A stretch of 64,000 nt of DNA from Annona cherimola. Its lineage: Eukaryota; Streptophyta; Magnoliopsida; Magnoliales; Annonaceae. Every line of letters begins with the position of its first letter. The first letter of the stretch is position 1. The position numbers and the translations under genes were made by a program. This document shows, piece after piece, positions 55,343 to 64,000 of the stretch. The notes beneath the pieces are model-generated. The model searched no databases. It was given only the letters and a program-made list of their open reading frames with translations, and was not told the DNA's origin. The stretch is from assembly GCA_030490835.1 (NCBI GenBank), contig CM059975.1:33946133-34010132 (forward strand). Direction: 5' to 3'.

Positions 55343-57600
55343 AATACCCACACAATTGAACATCTGCTTGTCCTCAAGCAAATATAACTAACGACGCGTC
55401 ATAAGTCAAATATTAGGATTTCAAATTTTCAAATAATGGAAAGTAAGAGTTTTTGTTTTAGTCAAAAGTCACGATGAACATGTTTAACATCAGGAACATA
55501 AAAATCAAATATTTATTAACTTCTGAGTTTGTTAAATAAAAATCTTGACATGTATCCATCAAGTAACTATAAAAATTCTATCCTATTTGAATTAACTTAA
55601 ATACACTTCCACTATTTCATCTCATCAATTAAAAGCTCAAAAATTATGAAAAAGAAAGCTCCCAATTATCCTATCCCATATTCAACTTTTTTTTTTTTAT
55701 CTCCACTATTGTACAACACATATTCTAACAATCAAGAGGACTTCGCGGTTATAATATTGGGTTCAGATTCATTAAATTTAGGTAAAAAAAGAATAGAATT
55801 TAAGTTTAACCATCTTCAAATTGACTCGAGCTTTTTACACATATACACACCCTCTCACTAATTTTTTCTTTCTTTTCAAAGCCTTCTATTACCCTTAGCT
55901 TTTTTTTTCCTTTTTTTACCAAGTCTGGCTTATTTCTTTTCACCATATTTAAGAGTATTTGGGAAACACAAAAATTTCAGTACGCCTAATTATTCAAATA
56001 CTTAATTCCCTTTTACTTTTCAGCTCAAAAGAGATATTCAGTGATGGTTCATATTAGAATTAGGATATTAAAGCAAAGAAAGAAGTTAAGTTTAAGCTCA
56101 AAGTAGAAAACAAAAGTATCTCAAATAAAAGATATAGCTCAGAGACTAAATCAAAGAATTGCCTCCATCATTTCTCATATGTGCATCAGAATTTTGCTTT
56201 GATAAATCAAAGAGATTTGTTCTAGGATGGGTTGAATAAAACTTGTTTCCATATATACAAATCTTTTCAAGTAGTCTAGAACAAAAATATGAATTATTCT
56301 GACAAATACATGTATTAAACAACTAATTTAACAAACATCACCAAACATTATTCTCATTTTCTTATTCCTATAATTTTCAAAAATTTTAAATTTCCTTGAC
56401 ATGTTTTATTAGGGCACGTTTGGCATTGTATTAAAGTGAGATGAGGTGGGAGGGGTGGGATTTCGTTTCCTGAGGCTAATAATTACTCTATCAATAATCA
56501 TATTTTTTTCATTTTTACCTTTAAATTCTAATCATTTTTCCTATAAATTACCTCCATCGAACCTATTTATTCGTACTCTACTTCTATGATTTTTTATCAA
56601 TCATACGATTTCCAAAATATTTCATTTTTCACTTTTCACCTCATACCACGCTCCTGCAAAAAAATCAACTACCAACCATTCCCTTAATTACTCTCAACAT
56701 TTGCATTTTTCAAAAAAAATTAAATAAAATCTTGATTTATGATATTTATTCAAAGATTCATAAAAGATTCAGTATGAGTTCTAATTCCCACTATGTCAAT
56801 GTGCCAATGTAAAACAAGTCAAATTTTAGCTTCAATGAATCCAATATTTTCAATTAAAATCATAATGCAATGCATTGACACCCCCACACTTAAAATTGAC
56901 ATTATTCTCAATATCTAGAATAAGTTAGTATTTCCCTAGCAAACCTATAATTAAATATCCAAATAAAACGAAATCTAAACAAATTTTTTTAGTAAGTGCA
57001 AGTCAACTTCCCTGTTATTTTGTTGAGGCTTTCAAACTACATTCATCAAGAAAGTTACTACAAAGTACCATATGAAGATTCCAAATCAAAAAGCATCAAA
57101 ATTCTAAAAATAAAAACAAAATACTAAAAAGAAAAAAGTAAACTTCCCTAACAAAAATCTTATGTTTGCCTCACAAGCAAAGATAAGTTTAATATCTTCG
57201 GTCGGACTGATTGAAATTGCAGCAACCAACTTCCAATCTTTCGAAAACAAGTTCATGCAGATCTTTCTCTAAATTCTTTTTTGTCGCATCTCACACTTTC
57301 CTATTTTGTTCTTCACTGAAGTTAGGAAATCATCAAATGTGATATCCAACAACTCCTGTAATAGCATATTCTTGTAGTTTCCTGTTAAATCTGAGATGTT
57401 ATTAGTAACTAAGGATCTAAATAAAATGAGTGAGAAAGACTGTTATAGTTTCCTTCACCAAACTGTTGTAGTTGCTTTTGCACTCGTTGTTGCATTTCCT
57501 CCCCATAACGAATGAGTATATCTGCAATTATAGTCAAACTATATGGGTATTATTTGCAATTTCTGAAATTACATGGCTATATTGCAATTATAATTAAACT
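55343..57600 (-). mobile_element. Partial antisense LTR element, 3' interior
   Basis: Just outside the LTR is the complement of CAATTGTGTGGGTATT (55343-55358), a likely polypurine tract. A second purine-rich tract, GTGTGGGGGTGTC in its orientation, is at 56877-56893. A short antisense frame near 57430-57510 reads EEMQQRVQKQLQQFGEGNYN, a gag-like coiled-coil relic. No pol and no second LTR are seen. The right limit is approximate. Confidence 0.55.
56412..56683. mobile_element. Tourist-like MITE, copy 4 (variant ends)
   Basis: GGGCACGTTTGGCATTG to CAACCATTCCC with TTA on both sides (56409-56411 and 56684-56686), 272 bp. The interior is related but diverged from copy 1. Confidence 0.72.
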
Positions 57601-57750
57601 ATTAGGTGTATTTACAAATTAACCTTTTCATTTTTAATGTAACTTTCCTCCATCTCAATCCACATTTTACCATTTCTAATATATAATAATACTTTTATCC
57701 CATGGTCATCCTCCGTGAACAACCCCTCAGGTGCAGTGTTTTCATACTAA

Positions 57751-58432
57751 GGGTGCAACTTGTACGGAGTTGAGCACGAACTCAGCCCATCGAATTCGAA
57801 TTTCAGGATATTATAACTTGCTTTTACAATCTGAACCCGAGGAACCTGATTTGTACATATGATAAGATTATGATAAGTAAACTTGAGCCTAATTTCTTAT
57901 TTTATATTTATTATAAGATATATTATATACATAATATCTACATAATATTTCTTTATATTTTGTGTATTTTATATTATTTATATTTATATTTGAGTACATG
58001 TTTTGCATATTGTAATTATATTATAAATAAATTATATTATTTTAATTTACATTTATCTTTAATTTCTATCATTTACTTTTACGTCCATTAATTTTCTTCC
58101 TTTATCTTATTTTTGTTGTTACATTTTCTTCTAAAAAAATTCTTTATATTGCTATTTTTTAATATTTATATAGTATTATTATGTTTACTTACGTGATTTA
58201 TTATTATTTTACATTTATATGAAATTTTAAGCTTATTAATCTTAAATATAAAACGTAAATTTATCAGCCTAAATTCTAGCTCGAAAGTCAATAAGAACTA
58301 GATTTTCAAGAAATAGGGGGTAAAGATTTAGATTTACCAACAGAGTTAAAGTTAAAATTAATATTTTATAAATAGGATTAAAAGTTATGATTGAGATGAA
58401 TCTAATTAATTTCATGAGCCCGAGTTGCATCC
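57751..58432. mobile_element. Small inverted-repeat element (hAT-like MITE?)
   Basis: Left end GGGTGCAACTTG and right end CGAGTTGCATCC are inverted with two mismatches. The interior is AT-rich and non-coding, 682 bp. No clear target duplication was found, so the class is uncertain. Confidence 0.45.
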
Positions 58433-59200
58433 GATCCGGACTCTTCTGATCACGAGCAACAGTAATTGAGGGTAAGCACAATCAACCTGCTAGTGACGTG
58501 AATCATCAGCCGTTCTTCTCCGCGGAGGAGTCCACCGCAGACAGAGAATACTTGTGTTGGGGACCAAGTAGGAATCCACTCGACATGAATCATTCCAAGG
58601 AAATCGTATAGAAAAGAGCTCAAAATTCGTATATCGAATCTTCTTTTAAGCCTATGTGAACAATTGCAGAGCATTAGTCCTCAAAATTGCGTACCATCGT
58701 TTCAAGTGTATTCATCGAGCTGATCGACGGCGATAACCAGAAAAGTGACATCACATGCCCGTCGTCCGAATCCATAACGAATTCGATTCTCTGAGAACGA
58801 ACCATCAACTAAACAGACCAAAGAAAATCGTAATCTCGACACGGGCTACAGATCTGGCGTCTCCAGGAAAAAACAACAAGGCAATGGAAAGGAACGAATC
58901 GCGCCATGAAATCCCGCCAGTGATTACTGTTCAAATCCGGCCATCATATCTGCCGAACGATTGCCGTCGAAATCGGACCATGAAATCCGGCAGGATTTTT
59001 GGCCAGCGGATCTAATCTCAGCCGCCCACTGCTGTTGGGAAGAAGGGCAGGACGTCGTTTTGTCACAACTGATAAGAGTGCTGTTAAACGTTTCTTTTTC
59101 TTTTCTTTGAAGGTGGTTAAACGTTTCAAATGGTTTGGAAGGAGCATCGCTTCAATGTTTCAAAAGTGCGTACACGGGAAGTTGTTTTTCCTTGGAAAGG
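58433..59200. other. GC-enriched island without identified gene
   Basis: Noticeably less AT-rich than its surroundings. The longest frames (58755-59015 + and 58944-59147 -) show no family resemblance. The antisense strand could be a promoter and first exon (ATGGATTCGGACGACGGG near 58775, possible donor near 58690), but no second exon was found. Confidence 0.3.
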
Positions 59201-59251
59201 ACATAAATTAGTATTTTGCATCTTCTAATCAGAAATATAATGGCCTCACAA

Positions 59252-59549
59252 GGCCAGCCTGATTTAGATATTTTTATTTTTTTTAGTTTGAAAATGTTAT
59301 CCTAGGTATATTTAATTTATGTACTAAATTTTATAAATTTTTAGCATATCTATGGTTTGTTTTTTTTTTTTTTGAAAAGCAACCCATGTTATTTAAGCCA
59401 TTTTGACCTCAAAAAGCTGTAGAGTTTTGAAATTCAATAAAATAAATATGTTTAAAAATTATAAATTCTGATATAGAAGTTAAATATACTTGGGATAATA
59501 TTTTCGTAAAGAATTAAAATTTTTGCTAAAAATGCAAATCAGGCTGGCC
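59252..59549. mobile_element. 298-bp inverted-repeat element (MITE-like)
   Basis: Perfect 14-bp inverted ends GGCCAGCCTGATTT (59252-59265) and AAATCAGGCTGGCC (59536-59549) bound an AT-rich, non-coding interior. Flanking GCCTCACAA and GCCTCTGAT agree only in the first five bases, so the duplication is unproven. Confidence 0.6.
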
Positions 59550-60699
59550 GCCTCTGATCATTACCCAACGACATTAGCTTTGACCACCGCAAATTAAGCA
59601 TTTATTAATTCATTTAGATGTGCATGCGATATGTTTTACAAATGGTTTTCTAAGCCGGCACGCTCTTTCCCATTATGAAAAAAAAGGTGCGTGTATTCGT
59701 AAACATGTTTGAGTTAGTATTTTTGAATAAATAGTTTATAGTCCGTCAACCTATTTAACTATTTAAATAAATAAATAAATTATAGTTAAGATTTTACAAC
59801 TCATCACTTGTTTAATCCATTTAACCTTTTCAACATTCAATCTATTTAGTACCCATTTCTACTATCTATTTTGTCAATTTTAATCTTCTATTTTCCTGCC
59901 TCTATCGACAACTCTAAAGCATCTTTCTTAATGTTGTGATATGATGTCATGATAGTTATTCATGCATGGTAAAATTCTTCTTCCCTCTTCCCTCTTTCTT
60001 CTTCTCTTCTTTTTCGTCTTTGATCATCCCCTGTTCATATCTTTTCTCTCCTTCCATCCATCTCCCATCTCCATCTCCATCTCCATCTTCAATCTTTCTT
60101 CTATCCATCTTTATTATTGTTTTCCGTTTTTATCATCTCTTTCTATCTCACTGAGTTGCTATTCTTATTTATGGTAGCATGTCAAATATACGGCTTTCTC
60201 TTGATGAAAATCTAGTTATGCCATATATTCCATTAATGTAGATTATCTGATCATGGATATACATTAATTCACCATGACAATTACAAACAACACAGACTAA
60301 ACTTTAAATTAGTTTGGTTTTAACTTCATTGTAACATATATATATAACCTGTTAATGATCCACCAGCCCATTTATTAAATGGATTAGAGTAAAGGTTTTT
60401 TAAATGGATTAATAAGCAGATTAGAGGTAAATTTTTTAATTTATTAGGATTAAAATTAGGCTTTAGCTCGTCCAACCTGATCTATTAACATCCCCTAGAT
60501 AGAGGTGTGCAAATAAATGCTAGTCGTTACATTTAAATTAGGGTTGAGCTCCTATGAACTAAACTAGGTTTCACCAAGTTTTTAGGAAGAGCTTTATTTG
60601 GGCCTACCTTGATGATAAATTAAAATTTAACTTATTTAATGCGTTTAAAATTTCTCAAATCAAAGTCTAAAAAATTCAAAATTAATATTTTATAAATTA
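59550..60699. other. AT-rich intergenic region with CT-rich microsatellite
   Basis: No gene. A CT-rich stretch at 59980-60150 includes a (CATCTC)n-type run near 60057-60092. Confidence 0.55.
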
Positions 60700-60987
60700 G
60701 GGTGCATTCAGAAAAAGCTAAAACTTTTCACAGCAAAGTTTGTTGATCTAAAACTTTTAACTCTCTACAGCTACCATTTTTTAAATTATTTATTCTTATC
60801 TTTCTATGTAACTATATTACTTTTCAATTATTTCTCTACAACTACTCATAAAATCAATTTATTTATTTTAACTTTATTTTTTTTACTCTTCATCGTTATA
60901 TGTATCATATCGCTTCACTTGACCATTTTAAAAACTTTTATATAAAAATTTTTCATTCAAAAATTTTATTACTTCCCAAACATACCC
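60700..60987. mobile_element. Tourist-like MITE, copy 5
   Basis: GGGTGCATTCAG to CCAAACATACCC with TTA at 60697-60699 and 60988-60990. It is 288 bp and its interior is close to copy 1 (CTAAAACTTTTMACTCTC). Confidence 0.85.
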
Positions 60988-61181
60988 TTAATTTCAAACT
61001 TATATTTTTGACATCTAAATGATCTAAAACAATGTTAATTTTATTAAAATTAATATGATAAAATTATTTAATTCATATATCAATTTCATTCAACATCTAA
61101 TGATCTAAATAGTCTAAAACGGTATTAATCCTATTACATTCTAACACCTGTTAACGTGAAAAGATTAAAGCATTTTTCTCA

Positions 61182-61427
61182 CATTACAAAAAATTTGATT
61201 TTTGGCAATTAAAATTTTGTTGCACCAACCAACAAGAAAAATTTTGTTGTCAATAGTTCATGGTCTTTGTGTTTATTATCATAAGTAAGTAAAATTTTGG
61301 TTTGCCATGAAAACGTCATTATAATCAAGAAAAATTTTCATTGTATACTTTCTTAGGCGGCAAAAAAAAATTTCATATGCATTTTCTTTATTTATCAAGA
61401 CTGCTAAAAAAGTATTTTCTTGTAGTC
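61182..61427. mobile_element. Possible CACTA-type mini element
   Basis: The left end CATTACAAAAAATTTG and the complement of the right end (GACTACAAGAAAATAC) both resemble the CACTACAAGAAA terminus. 246 bp, non-coding. The 3-bp duplication is not clear. Confidence 0.35.
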
Positions 61428-62796
61428 ATAAGTTACTCGTAAATACCCTATAGCATGTTCAACCAAAGACCCACTTTGAAAAGTTATTTAAAAAAAAAAA
61501 AAGAAGAAGAAGACCCACTTTGAAATAATTTTTGTACTGTAGCAAAATAAATGATGAGAAACAAGATTCCGATGAGTTGAATTTCGATTCCATCATAAAA
61601 AGGCTTTATTTGCCAAGTTTCGCTAGAAATTTCGGTCAATCCAGGTTTCGTAGATGTGGGAACATTGATATTACTAAATTGGACAGTCTTATAACAGTTT
61701 AAAAAATAACGTTTTAAACAATGAACCAGGCTGACTGCCTAGTTTAACCCTTTGGGCAGTGAATCATAAATTTAAAACGGATAGGGAAGCTAATGACCAT
61801 ACAACCCTGTACATTTTTATTATATACATAGTATTTTATTTGAAAAAAGCATTTTTCCTTTTTTCCTTTTTTCCAAACATTACATCTATAAGTTTATCAA
61901 TTTATTTTGTTATATATAAGCATTGAAAAATTAATTGAGTTTTGAAGTAAATATAAAATTGTCATATGTATCCTATTCATGCTGCCTGAACTGGATATAA
62001 ACGGTTTAGTCAATTAAAAAGTAGCCATGACATTCTTGTGGCATTCCAAATGAGCAACAGATGTCAGTGATATGCTGAGAGGTATTCGTCATTTCATGAT
62101 ACTGTTCTGGCAACCAAATCAAAATGTAAAAACTATGAACTCTTTACTCTCAGATTTATTCTTAATGACTGCTATTTGACATATCTCATCAATTATTGAT
62201 AACCAATTTTTCCTTAATAGTTAAAGTTTTACAAGATAATTTTAGTCACCAAAAATCAATTTTTTTAGCATCCTTTTCTGCATTTTTTTTAAAAATTCTG
62301 TGATACATTAATTATTCAATTAATTTACTTTTTAATAATTTTTCATACCCTTTCATGCAACTACTTTATTCATTTTAACTTTATGTTTATAGTAATTACC
62401 CCCAACATATAACATAAATATGAGCAGTTTTAAAACTCTAGTCATCTCAACCCAAATGGCAAGTGCATCTAATTTGTTCAGAAAAGGTGCCGGTGCCGTT
62501 GCAACTTGTAACGTGATGGCTTCTAGCTTGCTCTCTCCTCTCACATGCAAATTTCCCAACCCAATATGATCACTTCAATATTGCATTGCTAACGTAAGCA
62601 TCTCCAGCCGCCCGTTCGTTGCATGAATCTCCCATGAACCATTCCCCCCACGTCATCATTGCCCTTGATTCTCTGCAGCTTCTCGAGGTGATCAGGAGTT
62701 CTCAGCTGTTTAAAAGCCAACACAACACAAACAATAATCTCAAAAAAGAACTGCAGGGTAGAGAATATTACGTCTGCTTCCCCACAACCCCAAGAA
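61428..62796. other. Upstream region of the SWEET gene
   Basis: AT-rich with no gene recognised. The last ~200 bp (62600-62796) are richer in C and A and probably include the promoter and 5' leader. A weak TATA-like TTTAAAAG is at 62709-62716. Confidence 0.45.
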
Positions 62797-63471
62797 ATGG
62801 AATTGATTGCACTGCATCACCCCTGGGCTTTTGCATGCGGCATTTTAGGTGCTAGAAAGGATGCCATTGCTGGCTCTCTTTTCTTCTGTCTGGTTGCTTA
62901 TTTGCTTGATTATATGTCTCTATATTAATTGCTTGCTAACTTCTATTTTTTGGGCTTTGTGTATGTTAGGTAATATTATATCGTTTTTGGTGTACTTGGC
63001 CCCGCTGTAAGCATTTTGTTGAGTAAATTAATCATTTTGTTTTTATTTATCCTCTACAACATCTGCCGATAAAGCTTCCTCAACAAGCATAGATAGCTAT
63101 TCTGCATGGAGAATATTATTCATGTGATCATTTGTTGGCATGTTTCAGCTCCCTTTATATATGCAGGAGGGTAGTGGAGAAAGCTTTATTTACAAATGTC
63201 TTGGGGAACTTCGCTCTTCCTTATTAAATGCATGAAGTTAATGGGTGTTTTGTTTTGCAGCCCAACATTTTGCAGCATATACAAGAAGGGATCAACAGGA
63301 GGGTTTCAATCAACACCTTATGTGGTGGCTCTCTTCTCTGCCATGCTATGGCTGTACTACGGCTTCCTTATGAGCAATGGTATGATGCTGATTACAACCA
63401 ATACCATTGGTTGCGCCATTGAAGGATCATACATAGTAATGTATTTCTTGTTTGCACCTAGGAAGGCCAAG
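62797..63471 (+). CDS. SWEET: SWEET sugar transporter, first three exons (3' end beyond window)
   Basis: Exons 62797-62848, 62970-63006 (37 bp) and 63261-63471 encode the first 100 residues, with GT-AG junctions and matching phases. It starts MELIALHHPWAFACGIL, followed by GNIISFLVYLAPL, PTFCSIYKKGSTGGFQS, PYVVALFSAMLWLYYGFL and a third helix ending FLFAPRKAK. This is the complete first MtN3/saliva triple-helix bundle, with the conserved transport-path prolines (about 29 and 49), Trp60 and Asn77. SWEETs are bidirectional membrane sugar carriers. The HHPWAF...GILGN start and KKGSTGGFQS suggest clade III, usually sucrose carriers at the plasma membrane, but half a protein cannot settle this. 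The second bundle lies beyond 64000. No exon 4 is seen up to there, and the MITE at 63768 lies in the intron after exon 3. The frame is open and the gene looks functional. Confidence 0.95.
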
Positions 63472-63767
63472 GTGCGTGGGTGTACATATATTTTTCGCTA
63501 CTTCAATTCCTTTCTTCCTTCTCTCTCTTGCATTCTGTGAGCATACAAGGAATTACATCCTCTAAAAATTATTTCATAACAGTTCATCGTGCAATTCTGG
63601 CATGGAAATGTACCGTGAACAATAAGAATCCGCTGATTTCAAAGTGTCCTAACGAATCTTACTTTTGTTGAGAGATTCATGAATGCAATCTAATCACCAT
63701 GCAACAGGTACTTGTTGGAGATTCGCTTTCAATACGAGAACTGTACTAGAGCAGAAATTTATTTCTA
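63472..63767 (+). other. SWEET intron 3 (start)
   Basis: Begins with donor GTGCGTGG. No downstream exon is recognised before the MITE and the window edge. Confidence 0.75.
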
Positions 63768-64000
63768 GGGTGTGTTTGGCAATGGAGATAAAATGACGAG
63801 TTAAAATTTTTCAATTTAAAATTTTTTACTTTCCGCATTTACTATATTTTTTAATTATTTTTTCATATTTTTCTATACAACTACCCTACTTTTCAATCAT
63901 TTTTATACAATTACTCGTACAACTAACCTATCTATTTTAATTTTATCATCTTTACTCCTCATCATTACCCCTATCATATCACATCATTTGACAACTTTTA
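63768..64000. mobile_element. Tourist-like MITE, copy 6, cut by the window edge
   Basis: Starts GGGTGTGTTTGGCAATGG and follows copy 1 closely (CTACCCTACTTTTCAATCATT, ATCATTACCCCTATCATATC). About 50 bp remain outside. It lies in the third intron of the SWEET gene. Confidence 0.88.

Noticed and set aside
58755..59147. Candidate gene in the GC-enriched island
   Set aside because: Both strands have frames of similar length. No domain, second exon or clear splice pair could be found, so it is listed only as an unassigned island.
59966..60177. Hydrophobic open frames that look like membrane peptides
   Set aside because: Low-complexity CT-rich microsatellite translated as Phe, Leu, Ser and Ile. 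No start context or homology.

Overview
The window reads as nuclear DNA of a flowering plant. It has Ty1/copia elements of the SIRE/Maximus type, a plant L1-like LINE, hAT and Tourist-like DNA transposons, a CC-NB-ARC resistance-gene fragment, and two intron-containing plant genes. It is AT-rich and gene-poor: about two thirds is transposable element. No tRNA, rRNA or CRISPR was seen. Everything below is from reading by eye.

Layout. Positions 1-1070 are a compound tandem repeat. Positions 1435-27600 are an antisense LINE cut in its endonuclease domain by a 21.9-kb nest (3586-25461, target duplication AATCC). That nest is a + strand SIRE-type element. A sister element sits antiparallel inside its 5' LTR (4528-13129, duplication GCACC), and a gene-carrying hAT element sits inside its extra 3' ORF (19562-21731, duplication CCAAACTG). 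Reading frames rejoin across these insertions when one duplication copy is ignored, which confirms the junctions.

A second nest follows at 27665-44402. It is a decayed hAT element with its own transposase (32.3-34.8 kb), and it carries an antisense resistance-gene fragment (28.6-29.6 kb). It is split by an LTR element without visible pol (35078-44009, duplication GGTAT). That element holds an antisense solo LTR (36886-38997) and a Tourist-like MITE (42377-42658, duplication TTA).

The unique part is 44.4-64 kb. It holds a two-exon Pollen Ole e 1/extensin-family secreted protein gene (45584-48688, +) and the first three exons of a SWEET sugar transporter (62797-63471, +), which runs off the window. 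Between them lies AT-rich DNA with at least three more MITEs of the same family, other small inverted-repeat elements, local duplications and an antisense LTR-element fragment (53978-57600).

Only the Ole e 1-like and SWEET genes look functional; the element ORFs examined all carry stops, frameshifts or insertions. I see no new multi-gene system. The most interesting points are host-gene fragments in two related hAT elements, CpG-rich repeated motifs in the LTRs of three unrelated retroelements, and the strict 133 + 10n structure of the left-end repeat.
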